DNA of 36,583 nucleotides from Bacteroidales bacterium (GCA_016926375.1 JAFGOR010000167.1:1-36583), one strand, 5' to 3'. Positions 7,659 to 16,841 are shown, counted from the stretch's first letter. The notes: generated by a model not told the origin, from the letters alone. Translations and numbers: made by a program.

Positions 7659-10076
7659 TCACCTGAATCGAAAGACACCCGAGATTTTCTGCCGGATTGT
7701 TCGCCTACCTGTATCATGACCGTAACCATATCCATATCCATATCCGTATCCGTATCCATATCCATTTGATCCGATTCGGTCATCGTTCAATACGATGTTC
7801 AGGGGTTTAATCCCACGCTTTTCCAAATCACTCAAAACAGTTGCAAATAAACTCCTTGGAGTATAATTATACCTGACCACAACCAGCCTTACACTTGCAT
7901 ATTTGATTAACAACAAAGCATCTGATACCAAAGCAATGGGTGGTGAATCGATCAATATTACATCATATCTCTTTTTGAGTTCCTCAAAAAGTTCTGCGGT
8001 TTTATCAGACGAAACCAATTCCAGCGGATTGGGAGGTATTGGTCCGGAAGGTATGACATCGAGGTTGGCAACTCCCGATGAAAAAATGATATCATCCAGG
8101 TTTGTATTGTTGCTTAAATACCTGCTGAGCCCGTCATCTGAGTCAATATCAAGATATTGTTTGATTTTGGCCTTGCGCAAGTCAAAATCCAGGATTACCA
8201 CCTTCTTTAACCCTTGTGCAAAAACACTTCCCAGGTTCACTGATGTAAAACTTTTCCCCTCCCCTTTGATGATCGAGGTTATAAGCACCACATTCTTTCC
8301 ACTTGCATCATTGAAAAATTGAAAATTAGTTCGCAAAGTTCGGAATGACTCAGCAACAAGAGAATTTGGAAAATCGTTGACAACCAGATTGGTTTTGTAT
8401 GGACTGTGAATGATCTGCCCAACTACTTCCAGGCTTGTAATACTTTGAATATCCTTTTTATCCAGTATTTTATTGCGAAAAAACTCACCAAGGTATATTA
8501 AAATTATCGGGATAATCAAACCCAGCATGATGGCAATAATAAAATTTGACCTGATGTTGGGGCTGATAATTTCGTAGTCGGTTGGTGATGCAATATCCAA
8601 TACTTCATTGGAAGGCAGGTTGGATACCTTGGATATCTGAACCTCCGAACGCTTGGTCAACAGGTAGGTGTATATGGCATCATTGAGCTTGAATTTTCTT
8701 TCAATGACCAGCAACTCGCGCTGACTCTCAGGAAGCTGATTGATGGCAGATTCAATTATCGCTATCCTTGAATCAATTTCACGAAGTGAGATGTCGGAAT
8801 TCTTAATGATGTTGTCAATATTTTCCAGCAATTTGGCTTTTACATCGCTGATTTTTCGCTCAAGCGAACTCAGGTAGGGATTGTCTTTGATTGTATTAAA
8901 CGACATTTCTGTTCGCTCGGCATACAACCTGGTTAGTTCAATGATCAGGTTATTCATCAGGGGATCGTTGATATCCATAGAAGATGGTGCAATCAGATCA
9001 TCTGCTCTGTTATTCTGCTGCAGGTATTCTTCCAGATACCTATAGTATTTCGATTTGACAATAAGTTCAGCCTTGGTGTTCTGCAGGCTTTCCATTTGCT
9101 GATAGGTTTGCTGTGCCTGAAAATCAATATTTGTTACGCCCCGGGTAGTTCTGAAATGCTGTAGTTTATCTTCGGAATAACGCAGCGAGTCGGAAATCTC
9201 TTTGAGCTGGTCGTCAATAAAATTAATGGTCGAAACAGCAATCCGGTCATCGCGTTCCACCCCTTTTTCCAGGTATACACTGGTTAATTTATTCAAATAA
9301 GCAACGCCCTTGCCTACATTGCCACACCTGACCGATAACTTCAGAATAGATGAGTTCTTGGTAGCTTCAACCTCACGCAATCTGAAGTCTCCGGTCAATT
9401 GTGCCAGGCTGTTGAATTCAAAAGAATAGCTTTGGCGGCTTCCAATCTGGCTTAATTTATCAAAATCCGGAAGAATTCTGAACCGGCAATACTGGTTTCC
9501 GCAGAGATCCCCAAATGACAGGGTATCTGCAAACCTAAAATCCGATACCAGCCCGACATCCTTATTTAACTTAAAAATATGAATAACCGCTTCATTACCG
9601 GAAGCTTCAACAATCAAATTGGTATCAGATGTAAAGGTAAGGTTGAATCTTACACCCAATGGCTGACCGAATGAACTGTCAATCTCCACATAGAACGGTG
9701 CTTCATTGTATAGAACCGTTGAAATGAACCTTTCTTCAGCATAATAGGAAGTAAAAAAATCCATTTCCTGCAAGGTTCTTTCAGTAAGGCTTTTTGACTG
9801 AAGAATACCTATCTCATTCTGAAGCTTATATGGATTTCCCGTAAGAGATGCCCCCACAAAGGCTTGGGGGTCAAGAGGATTTTCGATATCACTGATAAGA
9901 ACATAGGAGGTAACCCTGTACTCCGGAGCTTTTAACCGGTTGAATAACATGGCTATAAGAAAAGAAACAATCAGGGCAAATACAAAATAATGCCAATGGC
10001 GCAAACACTTTATAATAAAAGCCTTAATATCTATGGATTCTTCGGCTTCGAAATCCATATAACCCTCGTTCATCAT
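7659..10076 (-). CDS. Wzc-like polysaccharide co-polymerase / BY-kinase
   Basis: The 805-aa protein has the full Wzc layout. A first membrane helix (about 31-46) opens a periplasmic Wzz domain. A long coiled coil follows (about 280-480), then a second membrane helix (about 511-530), then a cytoplasmic tyrosine-kinase domain. The kinase has Walker A SIIKGEGKS (K608), Walker A' VVILDFDLR (D630, D632), Walker B VILIDSPP (D710) and the ESFRTLRTN activator helix. The tail is a pure (Gly-Tyr)7 run at 772-786, the likely autophosphorylation cluster. Such proteins control polymer length and export of capsule or exopolysaccharide together with Wza. The wza-like gene ends 45 nt upstream. The gene is convergent with its plus-strand neighbour, with a 5-nt gap. 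Confidence 0.94.
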   Translation of the reverse strand: MMNEGYMDFEAEESIDIKAFIIKCLRHWHYFVFALIVSFLIAMLFNRLKAPEYRVTSYVLISDIENPLDPQAFVGASLTGNPYKLQNEIGILQSKSLTERTLQEMDFFTSYYAEERFISTVLYNEAPFYVEIDSSFGQPLGVRFNLTFTSDTNLIVEASGNEAVIHIFKLNKDVGLVSDFRFADTLSFGDLCGNQYCRFRILPDFDKLSQIGSRQSYSFEFNSLAQLTGDFRLREVEATKNSSILKLSVRCGNVGKGVAYLNKLTSVYLEKGVERDDRIAVSTINFIDDQLKEISDSLRYSEDKLQHFRTTRGVTNIDFQAQQTYQQMESLQNTKAELIVKSKYYRYLEEYLQQNNRADDLIAPSSMDINDPLMNNLIIELTRLYAERTEMSFNTIKDNPYLSSLERKISDVKAKLLENIDNIIKNSDISLREIDSRIAIIESAINQLPESQRELLVIERKFKLNDAIYTYLLTKRSEVQISKVSNLPSNEVLDIASPTDYEIISPNIRSNFIIAIMLGLIIPIILIYLGEFFRNKILDKKDIQSITSLEVVGQIIHSPYKTNLVVNDFPNSLVAESFRTLRTNFQFFNDASGKNVVLITSIIKGEGKSFTSVNLGSVFAQGLKKVVILDFDLRKAKIKQYLDIDSDDGLSRYLSNNTNLDDIIFSSGVANLDVIPSGPIPPNPLELVSSDKTAELFEELKKRYDVILIDSPPIALVSDALLLIKYASVRLVVVRYNYTPRSLFATVLSDLEKRGIKPLNIVLNDDRIGSNGYGYGYGYGYGYGYGHDTGRRTIRQKISGVFRFR
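7719..7763 (-). repeat. Tandem hexanucleotide repeat coding (Gly-Tyr)7
   Basis: The unit is GGATAY on the coding strand; six copies fit exactly and a seventh (GGTTAC) differs in the glycine codon. The run encodes seven consecutive Gly-Tyr pairs in the Wzc tail. Each added or lost unit would keep the reading frame and change the number of tyrosines by one. Confidence 0.9.
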
Positions 10077-10121
10077 CTTGCAAAATCTCCAGTGTTCAGC
10101 AATGTCAGTTAACCCAAAAAA

Positions 10122-10904
10122 CTAATCCACCAGTATATTGTATCCAACTAATGCCGTTGAAATCAACACCAGGATCGTTTCATATGGAAATCTGCTGTAT
10201 GACCAGGATTTGGCATTTAATGGTTCAACATAAACAATATCGTTTGGCTGCATATAAAAGTAAGGCGATTCCAAAATCTTATTATTTGACAAATCAAGCT
10301 CCACCAGGTTGGAACCTGTTTGCGATTGCCTGACCAGTTTTACCTTTTTGGGATTCCCGAAATCTTTCAATCCTCCAGCCAGTCCTAATGCCTGGAAGAG
10401 ATTCAGCTGGTCTCGGTATACGGTAAAACTTCCGGGACTATTTACCTCACCAATAACAGACACTTCAAAATTCACCAGTTTAACAACAGCTGTGGACTCT
10501 TTAAAGTATTCATTAAGTGTGTTTTGTATCTGATCCTTCACTTCGGCAATAGTGAGGCCTTTAACATACATTTTATTAACGAAGGAGAAATTAATATATC
10601 CGGATTCATCAACCGAGAAACTCTTCAGATACAAATAGGTCGGATTCATCAGGTCCGGGAAATCCGTCTGGAAAAACTTGCTGGTTTTTGGGTCCACGCT
10701 GTATACTTCGATATACAGATGATCTCCTGATTGTAACCTGTAAGTGGTACTTTTGCTGTTTGCAAATTCTGCAGCTGCTTCCCTGGCAGTTCTTTCCTGT
10801 AACAGTTTCACTTTATTCTGAGATATACAGGATGTAAAAATTATCCCTGTCATCAGCAATATCTTCACTACTAAACTGTAGCGGTGTTGAATCGAGATTT
10901 TCAT
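10122..10904 (-). CDS. Wza-like polysaccharide export lipoprotein
   Basis: The product is 260 aa from the ATG at 10904; the frame also has a GTG two codons upstream. It opens with a signal peptide and lipobox ending IIFTSC (C26). A polysaccharide export domain starts with YRLQSGDHLYIEVYS. An SLBB-type domain includes EVSVIGEVNSPGSFTVY and FQALGLAGGLKDFGN. A C-terminal hydrophobic helix (about 238-256) is expected to insert in the outer membrane. This matches the outer-membrane export channel that works with Wzc-like co-polymerases. It follows the SPOR-like gene by 15 nt and precedes the wzc-like gene by 45 nt, so all three are probably one operon. Confidence 0.93.
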   Translation of the reverse strand: MKISIQHRYSLVVKILLMTGIIFTSCISQNKVKLLQERTAREAAAEFANSKSTTYRLQSGDHLYIEVYSVDPKTSKFFQTDFPDLMNPTYLYLKSFSVDESGYINFSFVNKMYVKGLTIAEVKDQIQNTLNEYFKESTAVVKLVNFEVSVIGEVNSPGSFTVYRDQLNLFQALGLAGGLKDFGNPKKVKLVRQSQTGSNLVELDLSNNKILESPYFYMQPNDIVYVEPLNAKSWSYSRFPYETILVLISTALVGYNILVD

Positions 10905-10919
10905 AGCCACGTATATTAG

Positions 10920-12971
10920 TTATTTAGAATTCTGTTTAATTTCCTGAATTGCTTGGTAATATCCTATTTTTGCAGCCCTTTTATAGGGTACAATAAATGC
11001 TTTTTCTACCATACACGTTTCTTTAAGCTGCTCTGCCATTTCAGGTGAATTGCCTGCTTTGAGATGATACTTATACCAGCCGTCTTCGTACACAATCGAA
11101 ATCGGCTCAGAACCCGCGTACATAAGTCTCAGTTCATCAGTAGAAAGCGGAATTTTTGATGCTGCAAATTGCAGATGAAATTCAATCTCCTGAATCTGTC
11201 CTTTTCGTCCATACGTCCTGACCTTGTTTTCAAGCTCCTTTGTATTTCTAACAGCTTCAGCCAGGCTAATCTTTGCTCCGTTTTCATAAGCAACAACGAA
11301 CGCTCCTGAAGTATTCACGTTCTTCAGCAACTGAATCGCATCAGAATATAATCTGACACCCATAAACTGGTATTTATACCATCCATCCTCTTGAATCATT
11401 TCAATGGGATAATCACCTGTATAGATTCTCTTCAGTTGACCCATATTTAAGGGAATCCTGCTTGCTGCTACCTGTATACGAAACACGAAACCTGCAGGCA
11501 AACGCTGATCTCCCCCGGGTGCAAATGCTTGCCGGTTTTTCTCAATAACTTCAGTAATGCCCGAAGTGAATTGCGTTCCCTTCCGATAGGCAACAACAAA
11601 GGCATTGCTCATACCGGTTGAGTTTCGGAATTTACTGGCTTCCTCATAAGTAGCAAAATCGCCTACTGAATACTTATACCAGCCATTTTCATTTACCATT
11701 TCCACACTTTTTTTGCCGTAGTACATCTTGCTTAATGCTCTTTGTGAAAGCTCAGTGCGGTTGGCGGCAATCTGAACGCGATAAATTACTTCTTCATCAG
11801 CAGGAACAATTTCGCTCCTGTTCTCCTCGGTAACAATTCCAATTTCGCTTTTTATACCTGAAGCCGGAGGGGTTGAAACGACAGGTGTAACCTCTTCCGC
11901 CACAACAGTACTATCGGTAGTTTCAGCAATTTCCTGTTCATTCTCATACACCTGTTGACCATACACGTATTCATACCAAAGTTGAAGCATCCTGTCGGTA
12001 TCAAAATCAGTGATACCTGCTATTTTGCCGGTAGATAAAGTGGTGTCATTGAAATTGCCTCCGGCAATATACCGGTTGTAGGAGTCAATCATGGATTGAT
12101 TGATTTCCATTTTATCAGGCAATGTGATATCAGCAGAAACAATTTCTGCGTGATCTACAGCTACAACAGGCGCTTCTATTGCATCCGGAACAGGTTGCTC
12201 AGCAAAAACTCCAGGCAAATCGACCCGGGTTTGTGTTGTGTCAACCTCCAAAATATCAGTTGGTATTAATGCCCCGGCAGGCATTTCTGCTTCCGGGGCA
12301 GGAGTTGTTTCTTCAACTAAATAAGCTTCTGTTTCAGCAACAGGAGTATCCTCATCGGCAGGTACTTCATTCTTCAGATAATAGGCAGCAAGTGCGGTGA
12401 TTTGTTTATGCAATGCTTCATTCTCGAGATTGTTCGCCTCAGATAATTTCTCAAGCCGCATGTACAGGTCATCCATTTTCTTTGCCTCAATCCGGAAACT
12501 CACAGCCTGAAAGAAATGGTCACTGGATTGCTCTTCCAGTAATTTGGCATTCAGATAATCCGTTTCCTCACCCTCATGAGCCTTCCAAAATTCATCGATA
12601 TACTGTTTGTACACCGTAAATTTAATCTCGCTGCATTTCTCATAAAGTGCAGAAGCCTGAATTTGTTTTTGCTGAGCCTGACTTTCAATCTGGCCGGCTT
12701 TCTTTACTTTTGTCTTCTCATCCAGATCGGGGTCTGCCTGCATGAGTAAAACATCCATATTCAACTGACTGGCTTCTTCAACCAGTTTATCCGCATTGGC
12801 CTTATATTCATCAGCCTTAATCAGTTTTTTTATATCTCCTTCTCTGATCAACGAGCGAATTTCCACCTCACTCTGTGCATGCAGAGATAATGCGGAAACG
12901 AAGAGAAAAGCAAGTAAAGACAGGACTATAGGTCTGCCGGATAGTTTCGGATATTTACGTAAATACTGCAA
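10920..12971 (-). CDS. Secreted protein with three tandem SPOR-like domains
   Basis: The 683-aa protein has an N-terminal signal peptide (hydrophobic core about 15-30, ending SLHAQ). A helical, charged region follows (about 35-200), then an acidic Ala/Pro/Glu/Val-rich linker (about 200-390), then three repeats at about 395-465, 495-565 and 596-666. Each repeat has the pattern Y/F-x-(V/I/L)-Q-x-A-A-(N/S)...Y...GWYKY...AFVVAY, which resembles a SPOR fold; SPOR domains bind denuded peptidoglycan glycan. No ATG precedes the signal peptide before the in-frame TAG at 13001-12999, so a TTG at 12971 is the likely start. Gene order suggests a periplasmic partner of the Wza/Wzc pair, or a cell-wall tether. 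Confidence 0.8.
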   Translation of the reverse strand: MQYLRKYPKLSGRPIVLSLLAFLFVSALSLHAQSEVEIRSLIREGDIKKLIKADEYKANADKLVEEASQLNMDVLLMQADPDLDEKTKVKKAGQIESQAQQKQIQASALYEKCSEIKFTVYKQYIDEFWKAHEGEETDYLNAKLLEEQSSDHFFQAVSFRIEAKKMDDLYMRLEKLSEANNLENEALHKQITALAAYYLKNEVPADEDTPVAETEAYLVEETTPAPEAEMPAGALIPTDILEVDTTQTRVDLPGVFAEQPVPDAIEAPVVAVDHAEIVSADITLPDKMEINQSMIDSYNRYIAGGNFNDTTLSTGKIAGITDFDTDRMLQLWYEYVYGQQVYENEQEIAETTDSTVVAEEVTPVVSTPPASGIKSEIGIVTEENRSEIVPADEEVIYRVQIAANRTELSQRALSKMYYGKKSVEMVNENGWYKYSVGDFATYEEASKFRNSTGMSNAFVVAYRKGTQFTSGITEVIEKNRQAFAPGGDQRLPAGFVFRIQVAASRIPLNMGQLKRIYTGDYPIEMIQEDGWYKYQFMGVRLYSDAIQLLKNVNTSGAFVVAYENGAKISLAEAVRNTKELENKVRTYGRKGQIQEIEFHLQFAASKIPLSTDELRLMYAGSEPISIVYEDGWYKYHLKAGNSPEMAEQLKETCMVEKAFIVPYKRAAKIGYYQAIQEIKQNSK
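10974..11789 (-). repeat. Three SPOR-like protein repeats, about 100-residue spacing
   Basis: The WYKY motif recurs at residues 431, 531 and 632, and the QxAA motif at the start of each unit at about 400, 500 and 601. The copies are clearly diverged, so this is an old duplication rather than a recent tandem expansion. Confidence 0.85.
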
Positions 12972-13074
12972 TGCAAATACCGTTTTGAGTATTGAATTCT
13001 AGAACATCAATCTAATTTATGAAAAAAATAAACCTAAACACGAAAAACAACTGGAAAAAAAAGGTAATCCCTTG

Positions 13075-13605
13075 TTATTCTACATTTACTAATTGAAGTA
13101 AAATTTCCTCAACATAACCTGCGGGCGTTTTAATCCATTCTGCTTTACGCCCGGTTACCTTAAAACCGCATTTCTTAAATAACTTCAGGCTGTCATCATT
13201 TCCACTTGTAATATGGCAATATAACTGATGTAACTGTAATGTATTAAAGCTGTAATCAATGAATTTTCTCAGAGCCAGCGTGGCGATTCCCTTCTTCCGG
13301 TCGGATTGTTCCCCAATGAGAATGCCAACACCGGCACGGTTGTGAAAAGGATCAAAATCAAAAAGATCAACAGTGCCAACCGTTCGTGTTTCACCCTTGT
13401 TTTCCGAAACATCAATCATCAGGCGCAGTTGTTTTGCCTGGTAAATATCCAGGTGAGCGCTCTCAATATACTTTTCCAGAATGAACTTGGAGAAAGGGGC
13501 TATGGTATTGCTTACCCGCCATATCTCGGGATCATTTTCCCAGCGGTACAATACTTCTATATCGTACGGCTCAACTGCTCTCAGCAATATTTCAGTTTCC
13601 GGCAT
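13075..13605 (-). CDS. GNAT-family N-acetyltransferase
   Basis: The 176-aa product begins at the ATG at 13605, one nucleotide after the TAG of the preceding propeller gene (TAGTATG), which indicates translational coupling. A longer frame to 13758 would overlap that gene and is rejected. The GNAT fold shows ILLRAVEPYDIEVLYRWEND at the start, the acetyl-CoA loop DRKKGIATLAL (residues 103-108 as R-x-x-G-x-A) and the C-terminal LKLFKKCGFKVTGR. It resembles SpeG/RimJ-type acetyltransferases, but the substrate cannot be assigned. The location in an envelope/polysaccharide cluster allows a role in modifying a sugar or peptidoglycan precursor, which is inference only. Confidence 0.88.
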   Translation of the reverse strand: MPETEILLRAVEPYDIEVLYRWENDPEIWRVSNTIAPFSKFILEKYIESAHLDIYQAKQLRLMIDVSENKGETRTVGTVDLFDFDPFHNRAGVGILIGEQSDRKKGIATLALRKFIDYSFNTLQLHQLYCHITSGNDDSLKLFKKCGFKVTGRKAEWIKTPAGYVEEILLQLVNVE

Positions 13606-13606
13606 A

Positions 13607-14899
13607 CTATGGCAGGGGATGGTTAGATCTGAAAATAATCCGGAAAACATCTTCGCTTCCCTGCTTGTCCATATCGGGAATGCGCGACATGTATCCTGTT
13701 TTACTAACTGCAGTTGAGTAGCCAAAATTATCAGCTGTATTGTTGACAGGAAAACCAAGATTTACAGGAGTTTTCCAGGCTTTCCCCGATTTTGAAGTAA
13801 AGAAAATATCGTAACCTCCCATTCCGTAATGTCCTTTTGAACTAAACAGGAGTATGCTGTCATGATTAGCAAGGCAAGGACTTTCTTCATCAAAAGGTGT
13901 GTTGACTATCCGGCCTGCATTTTTTGGCTTTCCCCATTTGTCTCCTTTTCTATGACTGTAATACAGATCCAATCCTCCAAATCCGCCTTTGCGTGAACTG
14001 GTAAACCAGAGTACCTGCTTATCAGCTGAAATGCAGGCCCAGGTTTCATCGGCAGTACTATTCACCGGCTTACCCAAAGATTCAGCTTTTGTCCATACCC
14101 CATTTCTGAAATAGGACACATATAGGTCTTTACCCATCCCCGAAACCCTCAGCAAATAAAGTTCATTACCATCAGCAGAAAGCGATACCGGATAAAAATC
14201 ACCGTCGGAACCTATCTGTGGATTCAGATTAACCGGGATGCCCCAACTACTCCCTTCTTTGGCAACATGAAAGATGGCATCATAGAACTTCAGCCGCCTG
14301 ACAAAAACCAGGTTCTCTTCGGCAGCATCCACAACCGGGTAGAGCTCTGAGGCAGAAGTATTAATAACGCTGTCCAATAACTCAAAAGTCACATTAACCG
14401 GACTATCCATTAATATCTTGGCCCGCTCGCATGACTTCATTTCATTCTCCACTACATTCACATTGTAACTCCCATAATACATCGCGGTGTTGTTAACAAA
14501 TGTATTGTAGGCATCAAGCGCATCATCCAGCCTTCCGGCAATGCGGTATACATTTCCCAGGTAAAACCAGGCGTGCCATGGGGCACTTGTCTCTTCAAAA
14601 CTCTTACGATTGTATTGGTTTTTAGCCACGGTTCGGGATGTTGCTTTTTCAAAAAAAGGAATAGCCAAAGCTTCCCTGCCCGGGATATTCATATAGCATT
14701 CGCCCAGTTTGAAATTGAAATGGCTGTTGGCAGGATTGTGCTCAACCAGCTTGCGGAAATAATAGGCAGCTTCCTCATACTCAGCCCGCGTGAAGAAGAA
14801 CTCTCCTTCATTGAAAGATTCCTTAGGATCAATCCCTGATTGTGCACATAAGGGCATCAATAAGGCAACCCACAAAGCCGTAAACAGCAAGGCACGCAT
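13607..14899 (-). CDS. Secreted TPR + PD40 propeller protein, PorE-like without OmpA domain
   Basis: The 430-aa protein has a signal peptide (ending MPLCAQ), TPR-like helices at about 25-165 (FNEGEFFFTRAEYEEAAYYF, FKLGECYMNIPG, AWFYLGNVYRIAGRLDDAL) and a WD40-like/PD40 propeller at about 175-420. Propeller blade signatures include LWFTSSRKGGFGGLDLYYS, ILLFSSKGHYGMGGYDIFFTS and PVNLGFPVNNTADN. It stops right after the propeller, so it lacks the CRD and OmpA domains of its larger neighbours. It lies 10 nt downstream of the 633-aa paralogue and is coupled to the acetyltransferase gene. Its function is unknown; a soluble periplasmic or surface partner of the other three is plausible. Confidence 0.88.
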   Translation of the reverse strand: MRALLFTALWVALLMPLCAQSGIDPKESFNEGEFFFTRAEYEEAAYYFRKLVEHNPANSHFNFKLGECYMNIPGREALAIPFFEKATSRTVAKNQYNRKSFEETSAPWHAWFYLGNVYRIAGRLDDALDAYNTFVNNTAMYYGSYNVNVVENEMKSCERAKILMDSPVNVTFELLDSVINTSASELYPVVDAAEENLVFVRRLKFYDAIFHVAKEGSSWGIPVNLNPQIGSDGDFYPVSLSADGNELYLLRVSGMGKDLYVSYFRNGVWTKAESLGKPVNSTADETWACISADKQVLWFTSSRKGGFGGLDLYYSHRKGDKWGKPKNAGRIVNTPFDEESPCLANHDSILLFSSKGHYGMGGYDIFFTSKSGKAWKTPVNLGFPVNNTADNFGYSTAVSKTGYMSRIPDMDKQGSEDVFRIIFRSNHPLP

Positions 14900-14909
14900 G
14901 ATAATATAA

Positions 14910-16811
14910 CTACTGCTTAAATTTCAGATTTTCAGGAACAGGAGTGGCGCGAATCGTCAATATGATGTCATTTGCTCCTGTAATTTCGTACTCAACTCTG
15001 CGGTTCAATCTGCGCCCTTCAGGATTATCCGAGCCATCGGGGTTGGAGTTGATTGCTGCGAAACGCTGCTCACCCATTCCTTTCGCTTCAAGTCTGGCTG
15101 AGTCAACACCCCTTTCCAGGATGTATTTAAGAACCGCATTGGCACGTTTTTCCGATAGTTTCTGGTTGTATTCGGCAGGGCCTTTGGCATCGGCATGGCC
15201 AATAAATTTGACGCGAACAGCAGGATGATCCTTCAGTAACTGAAAAATCTTATCCAATTGCTTTTTGCCTTCCTCATTCAGTTGAAAGTTATCGAATGCA
15301 AAGTAAACCGGATCCAGATCGATCTCTTTGGGAATCTGTTGAACGACAGGTTCTGCCAATTTTTCCGGTTGGGCAGGTTCAGCCGGTTTTTCAGGTACAG
15401 TTGTTTGTTCCGGGTGCACTATTGGTGCCGGCTCAACTATTTTGCCCGGTTCCGGTGTTTCAACAGGAATCAACTCCCTGAGAGCAGGTTCGGAATCTTT
15501 AAAGAAATCTGTAAGTAACTCCGGCAATTCTTTTGAATCATAGGGTTGCACCGCATAAATGTCTTCTTTGCCAAACCCGTCAGGTTGAATTTTGGAAATG
15601 TAACCCACCTGATTGTTGTTCCATGGATAATAGAAAAGATCGTCATCGGTTGTATTAACAGGATATTTCATGTTTTCCGGCTTCAACCACTTCCCTGAAG
15701 CATCAAGACTGGAAACAAATATGTCATATCCGCCCATGTTTTCATTGCCCTGTGAACTATAATAGAGTAAGCTGTCATTATCAGTAATAAAAGGGGTATC
15801 CTCGTTGAGCGATGTGTTAACCGGAATACCCAAATTGACCGGGAGTCCCCAGCTTCCATCAGGTTGGTGTTTCGATACATAAATATCCATATCACCCACG
15901 CCGCCTTTCCGGTTACTTGTAAAATAAAGCGACTTACCGTCTTTTGAAAGAGATGCGTGTGATTCCCAGAATTTTGTATTGATATCCTGCCCTGCTACAG
16001 GCAACGATTTAGTCCACCGGTTATTATCATAACGGCTCATGTAAATATCGCTGTTAAAGGCATCTTCCCGTGTAAGAAAAAGCTTGGTGCCGTCATAGGA
16101 AATTGATGATACATACTGGTCTCCGTCTGACTCAATCTGGGGTGTTATGTTAACAGGTGACGACCAGCCGTTGTTGTATTTCGAAAAATAAACAGCATCA
16201 TAAAAGGGCAGCTCATTCATGAATACCAGCGTTTTGCCATCTCCCGACACAACGCCCTTGAAATTTGAAGATGTGCCGTTTACCGAGTCGCCCAGGTTAG
16301 TCAGCTTCACCCTGAGCGGATTGTTCATGAAACTGAGAGCCGTGTTGCATGCACTAATCTGTTGGTCGGCAAATTTGATCTCCTCGGCGCTAACGGCAAC
16401 TTCTTTATATTTGTTATAAGCCTGAATGGCATCGTTGAGTTTGTTGTTTACCCTGTAGGCATTGCCCAGAAAAAGATAGGCATCAAGGGGAGCTGATTTC
16501 TGTTTTAACTTGCTTTCACTGTACTTTTTGGAAACATTTTTCACTGCCTCCAGCAAATGTCCGATTGCCTTGTCCTTCTGACCCGGAATATTCAGGTAAC
16601 AGATGCCCATTTTATAATTGATGTTGGCGTTCTCCTTAAACCCGTTGTTATAAAGTTCCAGGTAGTCATACAGGGCATCGGCATATTCTTCCTGGGCAAA
16701 GAAAAATTCGGCATCAGAAAAGTACTCTTTCAGTTCAGTCAGGTTCTTTTCTTGTGCTTCTGAAGGCATATTCAAAAGCAGAATGAAAGCAAGCAACAGG
16801 ACCGTTTTCAT
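14910..16811 (-). CDS. PorE-like TPR + PD40 propeller + OmpA-domain protein (Pro-rich linker)
   Basis: The 633-aa protein has a signal peptide (ending PSEAQ), TPRs at about 25-165, a PD40 propeller at about 175-430, a Pro/Glu-rich linker at about 450-495 and an OmpA C-terminal domain at about 500-612. The propeller has YFTSNRKGGVGDMDIYVS and YYSSQGNENMGGYDIFVSS. The OmpA domain has PVYFAFDNFQLNEEGKKQLD, GHADAKGPAEYNQKLSEKRA and LNRRVE, keeping the Asp and Arg that grip peptidoglycan. The layout resembles PorE, a peptidoglycan-linked type IX secretion component, but the CRD is replaced by the linker. The protein ends PVPENLKFKQ, similar to the tail of the next paralogue. It starts its own unit after a 97-nt gap. 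Confidence 0.9.
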   Translation of the reverse strand: MKTVLLLAFILLLNMPSEAQEKNLTELKEYFSDAEFFFAQEEYADALYDYLELYNNGFKENANINYKMGICYLNIPGQKDKAIGHLLEAVKNVSKKYSESKLKQKSAPLDAYLFLGNAYRVNNKLNDAIQAYNKYKEVAVSAEEIKFADQQISACNTALSFMNNPLRVKLTNLGDSVNGTSSNFKGVVSGDGKTLVFMNELPFYDAVYFSKYNNGWSSPVNITPQIESDGDQYVSSISYDGTKLFLTREDAFNSDIYMSRYDNNRWTKSLPVAGQDINTKFWESHASLSKDGKSLYFTSNRKGGVGDMDIYVSKHQPDGSWGLPVNLGIPVNTSLNEDTPFITDNDSLLYYSSQGNENMGGYDIFVSSLDASGKWLKPENMKYPVNTTDDDLFYYPWNNNQVGYISKIQPDGFGKEDIYAVQPYDSKELPELLTDFFKDSEPALRELIPVETPEPGKIVEPAPIVHPEQTTVPEKPAEPAQPEKLAEPVVQQIPKEIDLDPVYFAFDNFQLNEEGKKQLDKIFQLLKDHPAVRVKFIGHADAKGPAEYNQKLSEKRANAVLKYILERGVDSARLEAKGMGEQRFAAINSNPDGSDNPEGRRLNRRVEYEITGANDIILTIRATPVPENLKFKQ

Positions 16812-16833
16812 GTGCAGGTAATTTTGTATATTA

Positions 16834-16841
16834 CAAATTTA
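16834..16841 (-). promoter_or_regulatory. Possible Bacteroidota -7 promoter element
   Basis: On the minus strand TAAATTTG matches TAnnTTTG exactly and lies 22 nt upstream of the ATG at 16811. It falls in the 97-nt gap between two propeller genes. No clear -33 element is seen. It would start a second unit holding the 633-aa and 430-aa proteins and the acetyltransferase. Confidence 0.4.

Noticed and set aside
7719-7763. CRISPR-like or mobile repeat
   Set aside because: The repeat is a 6-bp in-frame coding unit without spacers and explains itself as the Gly-Tyr tail of Wzc.
13606-13758. N-terminal extension of the acetyltransferase
   Set aside because: It would overlap the end of the 430-aa propeller gene by about 150 nt; the ATG at 13605 gives the normal GNAT start.
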